From assembly GCA_905182535.1 (NCBI GenBank), contig CAJJBZ010000001.1, positions 62,001-126,000 on the forward strand: a stretch of DNA of 64,000 nt, given 5' to 3'. Source of the DNA: an uncultured Planktomarina sp. (GTDB lineage: Bacteria; Pseudomonadota; Alphaproteobacteria; Rhodobacterales; Rhodobacteraceae). This document shows, in pieces, positions 1 through 9,548 of this stretch. The translations under genes and the position numbers were made by a program. The notes below the pieces were generated by a model that was given only the letters and a program-made list of their open reading frames with translations, made no database searches and was not told the DNA's origin. Position 1 is the stretch's first letter; each line of letters opens with the position of its first letter.

Positions 1-283
1 ACATCTTAGAGATCAACACTGGGGATGGTTGGCAAGCAATCCCTCTGCAAGGCTCTTGGTTTACTGAAAGCTTCGGCCACCGTATGGCCCAATTGCAGCG
101 CTTTTTTCCAGTGGTGAGGAGGCCACCCTTATTTCCTCGGTTGAAGACGCTTGGTACACAATGGCCTTGGTTGAGGCTGCATATGAGAGCAGCGGTCTGC
201 CTGCGACGCCGCTGAGCAACAAACCCTATGAAGCGCAAATGAAAATCTCATTTTATAATAATGTCAGACAATATTCGCCCTGA
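1..283 (+). CDS. Gfo/Idh/MocA-family oxidoreductase, C-terminal end, frameshifted
   Basis: This is the 3' end of a gene that begins before the window. The reading frame from base 3 runs in good sense to about base 107, and the sense then continues in the next frame to a TGA at 281-283. The switch falls in a T6 run at 102-107, as if one T were missing. The closing part (AYESSGLPATPL) resembles the C-terminus of NAD(P)-dependent Gfo/Idh/MocA sugar dehydrogenases, where a Tyr-Glu-Ser segment near the end is usual. It lies just upstream of a sugar-acid degradation set, so a sugar or inositol-type dehydrogenase role fits. The family call is by resemblance of a short fragment. Confidence 0.6.
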
Positions 284-403
284 AGGCTATGCCCCATGGG
301 CAAGGGAGCGTTCCGTAAAGTTCACCTATCTTAAACGTATATAAGTTGATGGAATTTCAAACAGCAGGCCGCCTGCTTAGCGAGTAAATTAAAGGAAAAT
401 TAG

Positions 404-1132
404 ATGAAAAGATTAGCTGGTAAAACGGTTCTGGCTACTGCCTCTGGTGCGGGAATTGGGCTTTCCACAGCTTTACGGATGCGAGATGAGGGCGCACGTG
501 TCATTGCAACTGATATAAATACTGATCAAATTCTTGGTATAGACGGGCTAGATGTGCGCCAACTGGATGTCACCGATAGTGCTGCCATTAGTGCAGTAAT
601 TGGAGATATTGGCCCAATTGATATTTTATTTAATTGTGCGGGCTTTGTACATTCTGGCAGTATACTGGAAGCTTCCGAAGCTGAATTAGATTTTGCTTTC
701 AATCTGAACGTTAAAGGAATGTTCCACACCATCCGTGCCGTTTTGCCGGGAATGCTGGCCGTAGGCAGTGGCTCAATCGTTAATATGGCATCTGTGGCGA
801 GTTCTATCAAAGGAGTGCCCAACCGGTTTGCGTATACTGCTACTAAAGCTGCGGTTATCGGCTTAACAAAATCAGTTGCGGCTGATTACGTTACCCACGG
901 TATTCGATGTAATGCAATTTGCCCAGGTACCGTCGATAGTCCTTCACTGCATGCACGGCTTAAAGCTACAGGTGATTTTGAAAAGGCTATGAAAGAATTT
1001 GTTGACCGGCAGCCTATGGGTCGTGTCGGCGCACCTGAGGAAATTGCAGCTTTGGCTGTGTATCTTGCCAGTGATGAAGCTAAATTCACGACTGGTACAA
1101 CGCATGTAATAGATGGCGGTTGGGTCAACTAA
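404..1132 (+). CDS. SDR-family oxidoreductase, probable 2-keto-3-deoxy-L-fuconate dehydrogenase
   Basis: A 242-residue classical short-chain dehydrogenase/reductase, full length. The NAD(P)-binding glycine motif is at residues 13-19 (ASGAGIG), the NAG-type motif at 77-80 (NCAG), and the catalytic triad is Ser130, Tyr144 and Lys148 (YTATK). A CPGTV segment and a C-terminal GTTHVIDGGW are typical of the family. A good ribosome site (AAAGGAAAA) precedes ATG 404. Next come an FAH-family hydrolase and an enolase-superfamily dehydratase. That trio matches the non-phosphorylative L-fucose route (fuconate dehydratase, 2-keto-3-deoxy-L-fuconate dehydrogenase, diketo-acid hydrolase). The substrate is inferred from context; related rhamnose or galactose-acid routes are possible. 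Confidence 0.85.
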   Translation: MKRLAGKTVLATASGAGIGLSTALRMRDEGARVIATDINTDQILGIDGLDVRQLDVTDSAAISAVIGDIGPIDILFNCAGFVHSGSILEASEAELDFAFNLNVKGMFHTIRAVLPGMLAVGSGSIVNMASVASSIKGVPNRFAYTATKAAVIGLTKSVAADYVTHGIRCNAICPGTVDSPSLHARLKATGDFEKAMKEFVDRQPMGRVGAPEEIAALAVYLASDEAKFTTGTTHVIDGGWVN

Positions 1133-1143
1133 GGGAAAATATT

Positions 1144-1989
1144 ATGAAACTTTTGAGATATGGTGCACTTGGTGTTGAAAAGCCCGGAATGATTGATGCT
1201 AATGGATCTATCCGTGATTTGTCGGCACACGTTGATGATTTTGTGGGTCTTACACTTTCAGATAATACTCTTTCGACATTACGTAATCTTGATCCTACTT
1301 GTTTACCAGTAATTGAGGCCTCGACACGGATTGGAGCTTGTGTTGGAAATGTTGGGAAATTCGTCTGTATAGGCCTGAATTATGCTGATCACGCTGCCGA
1401 GAGTGGAATGTCCTTGCCGGAAGAGCCTGTGATTTTTTTCAAGGCAACCTCCTCTATTATGGGGCCAAATGACAATGTAGAAATTCCACGCAACTCGGTT
1501 AAAACGGATTGGGAGGTTGAACTAGGTGTAGTGATTGGAAAAGAGGCTAAGTACGTCACCGAAGCTGATGCTTTGAGCCATGTGGCGGGCTATTGTGTCA
1601 TCAACGATTTGAGTGAACGCGATTTTCAACTACACCGGTCAGGTCAGTGGGTTAAAGGGAAGTCTGCAGACACCTTTGGACCAATTGGCCCCTGGCTAGT
1701 TACCCGAGACGAGGTGCCTGATCCACAAAATCTGGCAATGTATTTAGAAGTAAACGGGCATCGCTACCAAGATGGTTCCACTAAAACGATGCATTTTAAT
1801 GTAGCTACTATTATTGCGCATCTTTCGCAATTCATGTCGCTTCAGCCGGGAGACGTTATTTCGACTGGAACTCCGCCCGGTGTTGGTATGGGGCAGAAGC
1901 CGGAAACCTATCTTAAGCCTGGAGATACTATAGTTCTTGAAATTGAAGGCCTTGGCCGTCAGCGTCAATTAGTTGGAGAGAGCAAATGA
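1144..1989 (+). CDS. Fumarylacetoacetate hydrolase family protein, probable 2,4-diketo-3-deoxy-L-fuconate hydrolase
   Basis: A 281-residue member of the FAH/5-oxopent-3-ene-1,2,5-tricarboxylate decarboxylase family. The conserved block [12 protein letters not shown] is followed by a metal-ligand region ([11 protein letters not shown]) and NDLSERDFQ, all intact. I start at ATG 1144, preceded by AAGGGAAAA, rather than at an upstream in-frame codon inside the previous gene. The stop overlaps the next start (ATGA at 1986-1989), so translation is coupled to the dehydratase. In the diketo-hydrolase route of L-fucose breakdown this enzyme would split 2,4-diketo-3-deoxy-L-fuconate to pyruvate and lactate. 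The exact substrate rests on its neighbours. Confidence 0.85.
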   Translation: MKLLRYGALGVEKPGMIDANGSIRDLSAHVDDFVGLTLSDNTLSTLRNLDPTCLPVIEASTRIGACVGNVGKFVCIGLNYADHAAESGMSLPEEPVIFFKATSSIMGPNDNVEIPRNSVKTDWEVELGVVIGKEAKYVTEADALSHVAGYCVINDLSERDFQLHRSGQWVKGKSADTFGPIGPWLVTRDEVPDPQNLAMYLEVNGHRYQDGSTKTMHFNVATIIAHLSQFMSLQPGDVISTGTPPGVGMGQKPETYLKPGDTIVLEIEGLGRQRQLVGESK

Positions 1990-3262
1990 CTCGGATTACT
2001 AATATTAGAACCCATGACCTCAGGTTCCCCACTTCGGACAGCTTGGCGGGCTCTGATGCTATGAACCCTGATCCAGATTATTCCTGTGCATATTTGGTGT
2101 TAGAAACTGATGGTGCACACGAGGGTTATGGCCTGACGTTCACAATTGGGCGTGGAACTGAGCTTTGTGTTGCCGCAATAGAGACACTATCGGCTCTCGT
2201 TGTTGGGCTTGAATTGGAATGGATTACGGAAGACATGGGGCGTTTTTGGCGCCATATTACTGGTGATAGTCAACTGCGCTGGTTAGGCCCTGACAAGGGC
2301 ATAATTCACCTTGCGACTGGTGCGCTTGTAAATGCCGTCTGGGATCTTTGGGCGCGTGAGGCTGGTAAGCCAGTGTTGGCAACTAGTATCCGAAATGTCT
2401 CCTGAAGAAATTGTAGCATTAATTGATTTTCGTTACATAACAGATGCTTTAACTCCAAGCGAGGCATTGGCTATCTTGCGAGCTGCCGAACCTGAGAAGG
2501 TAGGTCGAGTAGAAAAACTTCAGGCTGAAGGCTATCCTTGTTATACGACCTCCGCAGGCTGGTTAGGCTATTCTGATGATAAACTGAGACATCTGTGCCG
2601 TGAGGCTAAGGAGGCGGGTTTTAGCCACGTGAAGTTTAAGGTGGGGAGCGATCTGGAAGATGATATTCGCCGTTTGACCATAGCTCGTGAAGAGTTGGGT
2701 GACGATATGCATATCATGATAGATGCAAACCAAGTTTGGGAAGGTTGATCAGGCGATTGAGTGGGTGAAAGCACTTCAATTTGCACGACCTTTTTTCGTT
2801 GAAGAACCGACCAGCCCAGATGATATTATGGGCCATAAGGCTATTCGAAAAGCTGTTGCTCCAATTAAGGTAGCCACTGGTGAGGTCTGCCAAAATCGAG
2901 TGATGTTTAAGCAATTTATCATGGAAGGCGCACTAGATATAGTACAGATTGATAGTTGTCGCATGGGAGGATTGAACGAAGTTCTTGCCGTTATGTTGAT
3001 GGCTGCTAAATATAATCTACCGGTCTGGCCGCACGCGGGTGGTATAGGCTTGTGTGAGTATGTTCAACACATGGCGATGATCGATTATATTGCTATATCT
3101 GGAGAGAAAAATGACCGCCGTATTGAATACGTTGACCATCTTCACGAGCATTTCGAAGACCCATGTATTGTAAAAAAAGGTGCTTATCAAATTCCTACCA
3201 AACCTGGATTTTCAATTCAAATTAAGCCTACAACATTTGAAAGTTTTACTTTTAATTCATAG
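1986..3262 (+). CDS. L-fuconate dehydratase-like enolase-superfamily enzyme, broken by two single-base insertions
   Basis: Sense runs in three frames: 1986 to about 2377, then to about 2743, then to 3262. Removing one T near 2377 and one G near 2743 restores a protein of about 425 residues, the usual length for L-fuconate dehydratases of the mandelate-racemase group. All catalytic elements survive: the KFK lysine pair in the second piece, DANQ metal ligand, [11 protein letters not shown] and the late HAGGIG histidine. The N-terminal part carries [12 protein letters not shown], typical of fuconate dehydratases. It is the last gene of the cluster and is followed by a hairpin. Either sequencing insertions or very recent inactivation; both breaks look identical in kind to those in essential genes of this window. 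Confidence 0.8.
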
Positions 3263-3315
3263 CACTATACTTGTGTAGTATTGTCTAGGTTACTTAGGAT
3301 GATGGTGCGAATTAC

Positions 3316-3356
3316 TGAGTGGAGCCCACCTTTTTAGATTGGCTCCACTAAGTATT
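3316..3356 (+). terminator. Hairpin after the dehydratase gene
   Basis: Arms AGTGGAGCC (3318-3326) and GGCTCCACT (3341-3349) form a perfect 9-bp stem with a 14-nt loop about 55 nt after the dehydratase stop. The T tract after it is weak, so termination is likely but not certain. It separates the sugar-acid operon from the convergent dioxygenase gene. Confidence 0.5.
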
Positions 3357-3430
3357 TTCGGGTATGGTTAAAGCCTTAAATAGCTATTGATCTTTAGATC
3401 AGTTATTCAGTAACTAAATTTCTGAACAAC

Positions 3431-4258
3431 TTAATATAGTATACTATTCTTGATTTCGTTGTCTTGACGGCACAGTTGGAAATCTTCTTCAGACAAGCGG
3501 CCTTTTGGAGCACCTGCAATCTTAAAGTTTTCAAAATGATCTTCGCCACTTACTAAAGAAACAAGGGACCTGACCCCTGTCTCTTGTTTCATTGAGGGTT
3601 TTATATAGCGGATTGCTGAGCCAATACGTCTGTCACCTGAGCTGTTAGGGCCAGAGCTATGGAATAATAGGCCATGATGCATTGAGGCCTGACCCGCATC
3701 GAGTGCTGCAACTACAGCTGTGTTTTCGTCGACATCTACAGAAATTTCTTGGCCGCGTGATAACATATTGTCTTCAGAGTAGGTATCTACGTGCGGAACG
3801 ATTTTTGTCTTATGGCTACCTGGAACAAATTTCATGCACCCAGTGTCTTCATGCGCTCTTGTAAGTGCAACCCAGCAAGTAGTTTCTGCAACATCATCAA
3901 GGCCCCAATAGGTCAAATCTTGATGCCAAGAAACAATTTTGGATGATTTTTTTTCTTTGATAAATAACCCTGCACTCCACACCATCAAGTCAGGCCCAAG
4001 AACCGCAGACGCTGCGAAAATGAGTTTTTCATTTCGTGTTAAATTATAAAAAGATGGCAAAAGTCTGTCTGGATAAGCTTTTAACAGGGCTAGCTTTTCC
4101 GGGTTGCCAGACAATTCTAATTCTGCAGCTTCCAAATCCGTCCGTAAGGTTTTTGCTTCTTGCTTTGAGATTACGTCAATAGGTGCAATGAACCCCTCCT
4201 CGTTATATGTTTGGGATATCTTAGCTTGCTCATTGCCGGATGTTTGCTGTTGTGACAT
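3431..4258 (-). CDS. Phytanoyl-CoA dioxygenase (PhyH) family protein
   Basis: A 275-residue Fe(II)/2-oxoglutarate-dependent dioxygenase of the PhyH family. The HxD iron ligands are His112 and Asp114 (WHQDLTYWG). A second histidine cluster around 194-200 precedes SSGPNSSGDRR, where an Arg that binds 2-oxoglutarate is expected. CMKFVPGSH is also typical. No signal peptide; cytoplasmic. It is convergent with the sugar-acid genes and divergent from the LysR gene at 4361, which probably controls it. PhyH enzymes hydroxylate very varied small molecules, so the substrate cannot be told from sequence. Confidence 0.85.
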   Translation of the reverse strand: MSQQQTSGNEQAKISQTYNEEGFIAPIDVISKQEAKTLRTDLEAAELELSGNPEKLALLKAYPDRLLPSFYNLTRNEKLIFAASAVLGPDLMVWSAGLFIKEKKSSKIVSWHQDLTYWGLDDVAETTCWVALTRAHEDTGCMKFVPGSHKTKIVPHVDTYSEDNMLSRGQEISVDVDENTAVVAALDAGQASMHHGLLFHSSGPNSSGDRRIGSAIRYIKPSMKQETGVRSLVSLVSGEDHFENFKIAGAPKGRLSEEDFQLCRQDNEIKNSILY

Positions 4259-4291
4259 CTTTTTTCCTTTTTAAGGCTGAATAGGTTTACC

Positions 4292-4318
4292 TTTTACTAA
4301 ATTTAAGTATTAGTAAAA
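4292..4318. promoter_or_regulatory. Inverted repeat between the PhyH and LysR genes, candidate LysR operator
   Basis: TTTTACTAA (4292-4300) and TTAGTAAAA (4310-4318) are a perfect 9-bp inverted repeat separated by 9 nt, in the 102-nt divergent intergenic space. It lies about 34 nt upstream of the PhyH start. LysR-type regulators usually bind such interrupted palindromes between their own gene and the target. Assignment is by position and symmetry only. Confidence 0.5.
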
Positions 4319-4360
4319 TGGGATTTTAGAATACTATTACATCAATTTTATGGATACTAA

Positions 4361-5287
4361 ATGCGCCTCAATGGTTTTGATCTAAATCAGCTTGTGTGTT
4401 TGAGGGCTTTGCTTGTTGAACAGAACATCACCCGGGCCGCGGAGCAGGTTCATCTGAGCCAATCTGCGATGAGTACGATTCTAGGCCATCTCAGGCGACA
4501 TTTTAATGATCCACTTTTAACCCGCTCAGGTCGTCTTCATGTATTGACACCTTTTGCAAAATCACTGATCGCACCGCTTAATAAAATGATAGCTCAGGCG
4601 CATGATTTTGCTGCTCTGCGGCCTGGAGAACTCCAATTGGATGTTGAGCGAGAAATTAGGGTAGTTGCGTCTGACTACGCTATTCGAACTGTTCTTGATA
4701 CTGCAACAAGGCAAATTCAGAATATTTTTAGGAATGTGAGACTTGATATTTTGCCGTTGTCGGAGCGATCACCGAGGCTTCTTGCAAGTGGGGAGGTGGA
4801 TCTTGTACTTTCTGGGCAGTCATTTGACATTGGCGTACCACCAAGTACTTGCGTACTTGAAGATAAATACGTCTGTATAGCATGTTCTAAAATGGGGCCA
4901 GTTGGTGACAAACTGCTCCCGCAGGAGTTTGCAAACTCTGAGCATGTAGTCGTGCGCTACTTTGACCAGCAAATGACTTTTGAAGATGAAGATGCGTTGC
5001 GAAAAGCCGGTGTCGTCCGTACTCGGCGTATCACTACCTGGTCTCATACACAGGTTGCGTCCCTTGTTTGTGGAACTCGAATGTTGGCAACGGTTCCTGC
5101 GCGTATTGCATATGACTTTGGCAAACGCTGGCCAATTAAAATCCTTCCCTTTCCTTTTGCGCATGAACCAATACGGGTGTTCGCTTACTGGCATCCGAGC
5201 CGGAATCAAGATGCCATACTGTCAGCGCTTGTACACGCAGCCAACTGTACGCCCAGTACGCCTAGCAGTGGGCTCTCAGCGCCCTAA
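4361..5287 (+). CDS. LysR-family transcriptional regulator (NodD-like subgroup)
   Basis: A 308-residue LysR-type regulator. An N-terminal winged helix-turn-helix covers about residues 5-65 (LNQLVCLRALLVEQNITRAA and LSQSAMSTILGHLRRHFNDPLLTR), followed by a periplasmic-binding-like effector domain. The DLNQLVCLRAL opening is usual in the NodD/LinR-like branch. It is transcribed away from the PhyH dioxygenase gene across a short space with a palindrome, the classical layout of a LysR regulator and its target. The effector is unknown. Confidence 0.9.
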   Translation: MRLNGFDLNQLVCLRALLVEQNITRAAEQVHLSQSAMSTILGHLRRHFNDPLLTRSGRLHVLTPFAKSLIAPLNKMIAQAHDFAALRPGELQLDVEREIRVVASDYAIRTVLDTATRQIQNIFRNVRLDILPLSERSPRLLASGEVDLVLSGQSFDIGVPPSTCVLEDKYVCIACSKMGPVGDKLLPQEFANSEHVVVRYFDQQMTFEDEDALRKAGVVRTRRITTWSHTQVASLVCGTRMLATVPARIAYDFGKRWPIKILPFPFAHEPIRVFAYWHPSRNQDAILSALVHAANCTPSTPSSGLSAP

Positions 5288-6017
5288 GACATATTTTCTG
5301 CCTTGACCGACAGTATCGTTTATATGGGTAGTACGCGCAGTTTTTAAATAACTGTCGATTAGACCTCATCAAATAAAACTGTGATCGCATTATCTTATTC
5401 TCATTATGTTTCGAGATGAACCTTTCGGTCTTCTGTAAATGCTATTGTTTTGGGGGATAAAGCTTGAGTATTTTTTTAATATGTTTTTCAATTAGAACTT
5501 CAATAACACTTCTGTGTATTAGTATCTGGAAAATCCTATACTACTGCAGATATGTTGGGAGCTTATTTGCTGTGGTAGGCTGAAAATTTTATGCCAGAAG
5601 TTGGTAGCTTCAGTTCTAGGTCAGCTAAAACGGTTTGCTATCTTGTCGGTAAAGCTGCCTCCAACTTGTCACATGCTTCATCTGGAAGTAAAAGTTTGAC
5701 TAAATGATTTACAAGTCATGGTGGGGTTCATTTTAATTTTAGTTGCTGGCTGCCTATTATAGTGAGGACCTGTCAGACTGGCGGATTTTGACAATATTAA
5801 ATATGATTTAGAATTAAGTAACTTACCAAACAACAATAATAGGTTGCACTTAGATGATTTAGCTCACAGCAAAAGCGAATAACTTCTAGAATCCCAATCA
5901 CGTTTGCAATCTTTGCTTGCTGATATTTAACCCGTTTAACATACAAGAGGCAATTGTTTACTTTCCTAATTATATGAGGTCAGATTAAGTGCCGTACTTC
6001 TTAGAGGACTTCCCCCC
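5288..6017. other. Gene-free AT-rich stretch
   Basis: About 730 nt with no convincing coding frame, tRNA or clear hairpin. It is strongly AT-rich with many stops in all frames. I see no recognisable gene remnant in it. Confidence 0.6.
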
Positions 6018-6506
6018 ATGAGCCGTTTAACATTAGCCGTAGCGACGGTACTGTCTTTGGTCTTCACAACATTGAGTGCACAGGATTATAATAAGGGAGT
6101 AACCGCTTATAAGGCTGGTGATTACGCTACAGCTCTTCAAGAGTGGAAGCCATTAGCTGAACAGGGGAATCCATCTGCTCAATACAAACTGGGTTTTATG
6201 TATAAGAGTGGAAAGGGTGTCCCCCTAGACTACATCGCAGCAGTTAGGTGGTACCATTTAGCTGCGGTGCAGGGGAACGCTTTCGCCCAATCCAATCTAG
6301 GGTTTATGTATAGGTTCGCAAAAGGCGTTCCACAAGATTTTGTGCAAGCCTATATGTGGTATGAGCTTGCAGACACTAATGGCCATAAAAATGCAAAAAA
6401 ATGGCTGCACAATGTATCACGGGAAATGATACTTACTGATATTGAGAAGGCTCAAACCATGGCTAGCGAATGCTTGGCCATGAGCTATAAGAATTGTGGC
6501 TGGTAG
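6018..6506 (+). CDS. Secreted Sel1-repeat (TPR-like) protein
   Basis: A 162-residue protein with a clear signal peptide (cleavage likely after LSAQ near residue 22). Two full Sel1 repeats (AEQGNPSAQYKLGFMYKSGK and the homologous NAFAQSNLGFMYRFAKG block) and a partial third, about residues 28-145, form an alpha-solenoid for protein binding. The terminal part has two Cys residues (SECLAMSYKNCGW) that may form a disulfide in the periplasm. It stands alone between two non-coding stretches. The partner is unknown. Confidence 0.85.
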   Translation: MSRLTLAVATVLSLVFTTLSAQDYNKGVTAYKAGDYATALQEWKPLAEQGNPSAQYKLGFMYKSGKGVPLDYIAAVRWYHLAAVQGNAFAQSNLGFMYRFAKGVPQDFVQAYMWYELADTNGHKNAKKWLHNVSREMILTDIEKAQTMASECLAMSYKNCGW

Positions 6507-6767
6507 TAGATAAGTAGCATTTCTCAACTCACCTAAGCATTTTTTAATACTGAAAGTGGACTAACTAAAAAAGGCACAGCTGATGAGGTTATATGCAATG
6601 ATCCTGCGATCTTTATGTGAAACAATATTATTATAAGAAATTAGAGCCAGTCTATATTACCTTACTAAAAAAGTGCATCTAGTCAGCATTCCCTGAAACT
6701 AGTTCAATTAATGGTCTTTTTTGTGCCTGTCACTCTTGCTTCTCGAAAATTTGGAAAGACATTTATC

Positions 6768-7451
6768 ATGACTAAGGCTATCGACTTTACATTCATCCCT
6801 GTGCTTTTCGATAAGGCACACCGCGAGACTTCAGATGGGTTCGACGACGTCTACATTTATGAGAACCTTGACCGTGGGAATATCGAGAGATTTCTGACCA
6901 ACAAAGGCCGTGAAATCCATTTCTTTGGCGTTCAGGGAGAAGAGGCCGACAACTACCTGTTGCTGCGCGATGACGAAGCTGACGAATTACTCGAAGCCCG
7001 ACGCTATCATGAGCCTGTAAGCTTTGCTGACATCGCCAGTACGCTTGCTGATGATGAGGGAGTAGACCGATACGAAACTGGAGGTATTCTTCACGCAAGT
7101 AACTGTGTTCAGGCGGTCATTGGTCGTAAGGCTTTTACAAAAGGCACAGCCACCATCGGTCCAGAGAGTTATGAGGCTGATGATAGAATGCCCTTTGACG
7201 AGGCTATGGTGGACAAGCACGTTATTATGGCAGGAACTTTTGATGATGGTTTGCAGAAAAAATGGGCAGAGAACTCCTACTATCAAGGTTATACCAAGGG
7301 TGATGAAGACGATGATCCCTACACACTCCTTTTCTTCGCGCCATCACATGTGTCTGTTTATCTGTTTGCAGCACTTGTTGAAGACTTTGACGCTGGGATG
7401 GTTAGTGTATTCAGCGCAGAAGATGGCCAAGCGTTTTTTAAGGGGCGGTGA
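6768..7451 (+). CDS. Acidic protein of unknown function
   Basis: A 227-residue hypothetical protein. I choose ATG 6768 because GGAAAG lies 9 nt upstream; an open frame extends further back to 6711 without a ribosome site. The protein is rich in Asp and Glu (for example GDEDDD), has no signal peptide or membrane segment, and I do not recognise a family. Codon use and the clean frame support a real gene. A 37-codon ORF follows 7 nt after the stop and is probably co-transcribed. Confidence 0.65.
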   Translation: MTKAIDFTFIPVLFDKAHRETSDGFDDVYIYENLDRGNIERFLTNKGREIHFFGVQGEEADNYLLLRDDEADELLEARRYHEPVSFADIASTLADDEGVDRYETGGILHASNCVQAVIGRKAFTKGTATIGPESYEADDRMPFDEAMVDKHVIMAGTFDDGLQKKWAENSYYQGYTKGDEDDDPYTLLFFAPSHVSVYLFAALVEDFDAGMVSVFSAEDGQAFFKGR

Positions 7452-7458
7452 GAGAGTT

Positions 7459-7572
7459 ATGACTGATGCAAAGAAGCCAGAGTTGATCAAGCAAACCCCT
7501 AAAGGGTTTATGATGAGAGTTAAGATGATGGTAGAGGCCTTGTGGAAAAAGAAAGAAAAGCAAGATGACTGA
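7459..7572 (+). CDS. Small basic protein of 37 residues
   Basis: A short ORF beginning 7 nt after the stop of the acidic protein gene, with GAGAG just before its ATG. It encodes MTDAKKPELIKQTPKGFMMR followed by a Lys-rich amphipathic end (WKKKEKQDD). The strong positive charge contrasts with the acidic partner. No family recognised; support is the spacing and ribosome site only. Confidence 0.4.
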   Translation: MTDAKKPELIKQTPKGFMMRVKMMVEALWKKKEKQDD

Positions 7573-7770
7573 AGGTTGTTTCACACGACTGGATAGACAG
7601 AGTATCCTTGATACTGGGCATTTTTATTGAATACATAGGGTTACCCTATATCTACTATTTTATAAGATAAATTTTTTGCCAAAATAGCTTTGGTGGTAGG
7701 AGCCACGAACTAAATTTAGTATCTATTATTTTCATACTTTTTTGTACTAACTAATGTAATTGATTGGTAA

Positions 7771-8577
7771 TCAAGCCTCGATATTGACAAAGATTCTGCC
7801 CAGCAACCTGCTAGTTTGTACTTCTAAACCACCAAGAATATCAAAATGGTTTAGATGTTTAGATTTGACAAAAAAACAGTCCCACCGAGCCGCTAGTAAC
7901 TCTGCTTGTTCAAGATAAAGTGGACGTTCATCTGAGCCTACCCAAACTGTAACAGTTATATCTTCCTCCACATCTAAAAGAGCGGGGCTTTCTGAGGCTG
8001 CAGTTTCTTTTGTTAAATTTAATTTTGCATTCATACTTGTTAAAATAAGTGGGTTTAAATCACTCAATGGAGATATTGGGATTATATGTGAAATTCTGCT
8101 AATTACGCCCGCATCAAGAACTCCCTTGCACGCCATGCGTGCTGCTAATTGGCCCCCTGCTTGATGCCCAGCTATGACGATTGGGCCACTATACTGCGCC
8201 GCCACTGCCTCAACACACATTTTAATCTGTTGAGTGATATCGGGTATGGAGGCGTCAGGGCACAGGGTATAATTGGGAATAATAACTCTCACGCTACTTT
8301 CCAAAGAGCCTCTGGCCAAATGTGACCAAAGTGACTTGTCAGAACTTAACCAATAACCACCATGAAGAAAGATTAAAGTGGCACGAACATATGGACCTGG
8401 AGTAAATATATCCATCGTATTTCTATCAGAACTGCCATACTTTACGTTAAGGTCAACTTTGTTCTCTGCGCTCATACTCTTCTGGAAATCTACTGACTTT
8501 TCTTGTGCTTCTTTTATAATTTTGTGTGCATTAGGAATGTGTTTACCAATCTCGAACTTTTTATTATAATTTTCCAT
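7771..8577 (-). CDS. Alpha/beta hydrolase (arylformamidase/esterase-like) with Gln at the nucleophile site
   Basis: A 268-residue alpha/beta-hydrolase of the kynurenine-formamidase-like group. The oxyanion-hole motif is FLHGGYW (residues 70-76). The nucleophile elbow, normally GHSAGG, reads GHQAGG with Gln139 in place of Ser. The acid (VGSDERP) and the late histidine (HLNHFDIL) are present. Without the Ser the enzyme should not work by the usual mechanism, so it may be inactive, a binding protein, or act differently. The codon is CAA, two changes away from TCA, so one miscalled base does not explain it. It stands alone, with no kynurenine genes nearby. Confidence 0.8.
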   Translation of the reverse strand: MENYNKKFEIGKHIPNAHKIIKEAQEKSVDFQKSMSAENKVDLNVKYGSSDRNTMDIFTPGPYVRATLIFLHGGYWLSSDKSLWSHLARGSLESSVRVIIPNYTLCPDASIPDITQQIKMCVEAVAAQYSGPIVIAGHQAGGQLAARMACKGVLDAGVISRISHIIPISPLSDLNPLILTSMNAKLNLTKETAASESPALLDVEEDITVTVWVGSDERPLYLEQAELLAARWDCFFVKSKHLNHFDILGGLEVQTSRLLGRIFVNIEA

Positions 8578-8910
8578 TGAAATTCCAAGTATATCTCACC
8601 TGGCTCAGGTGCTTGTGATTGCGCATTTTTTTACACTCTCCAAATATACTATAATAGTATTATTATCAAATGGACCCATAGGTCGACAACGGACTAACCC
8701 AATTTGTTCAGTTTTAATTATAAGGGCTTCCCACTTGGGCTTGCAAAGGAACTTGGGAGTACACCTCGTCCGGGTTGCAACGGTTTTATTAGCTACGAAT
8801 TTTGGGGCTAGTGTGAAATTTGTATTGGCTCTAGAGCAGTCTTTTGAGAACGGTCCACCAAAAGAAGCTTATGTTAACAGTCCCTGACATAAGATTAAAA
8901 AGCTCACGAT
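8578..8910. other. Intergenic stretch
   Basis: About 330 nt between the hydrolase start and the 3' end of the peroxidase gene. A 92-codon open frame crosses it on the plus strand, but it has no ribosome site, no domain and a poor composition, so I do not call a gene. Confidence 0.5.
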
Positions 8911-9496
8911 CTAATGTGTCTTAGATAGTTCGTTTTCAATAGCTTTGGTGAGCTTTGCTGCCATCGGTTTAGTGGTTGAACCCCACGTACCCACAACCTT
9001 ACCGTCACCACCAATAAGAATCTTGTTAAAGTTCCACTTAGGAACGAAGCCACTGAGGGCTTTTACATCCTTGAAGAACGGATGTGCTTGGTTGCCTTTA
9101 ACACTTGTAGTTGTGCTCATCGGCATATCAATACCATAAGTTAATTCGCAAAATGCTTTTACAGCTTCATCAGTATCTAGTTCTTGGTTGAAATCATCAG
9201 ACGGTACAGCAATCATTTGAAGACCTTGTTCGACGATACTTATTGTATAGGTCTTGCAGTCCTGCATATTGCTTGGTGAAGCCGCAACGAGACGCTGTAT
9301 TGATGACAAGATAGGGCTTCCCTTTCCACTGCTCAGTGTCAATTGTACCACCATCTATGGACGCAAACTTATGAAAATCAATCTTTCCAGCCCCAACTGT
9401 TGAGGCTAATAACAAAGAAGTAAGCAGTGCGAAGCTCAAAGCGGCACCTTTTATAACCGATATAATTAAAGTTCTCATGTCTATATTACGCACCAA
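8911..9496 (-). CDS. Periplasmic glutathione peroxidase, frameshifted
   Basis: Two overlapping frames together give one thiol peroxidase of the glutathione peroxidase family. The N-terminal piece has a signal peptide (from the second Met, 9478) and the peroxidatic site NTASRCGFT with Cys (not selenocysteine). The C-terminal piece carries the VPSDDFNQE, GIDMPM and WNFNKIL blocks, the last with the active-site Trp and Asn. Deleting one C near 9231 joins YNKYR to EQGLQ in frame. It would reduce hydroperoxides in the periplasm. The start could be 9496 or 9478; 9478 gives the better signal peptide. Confidence 0.8.
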
Positions 9497-9548
9497 CTTG
9501 CTAAATGGATTTGTTTACTAACGTCTAATCATCTATCAGCGAAAAATT

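Noticed and set aside
8609..8887. 92-codon plus-strand ORF between the hydrolase and peroxidase genes
   Set aside because: No ribosome site, no domain and unconvincing composition.
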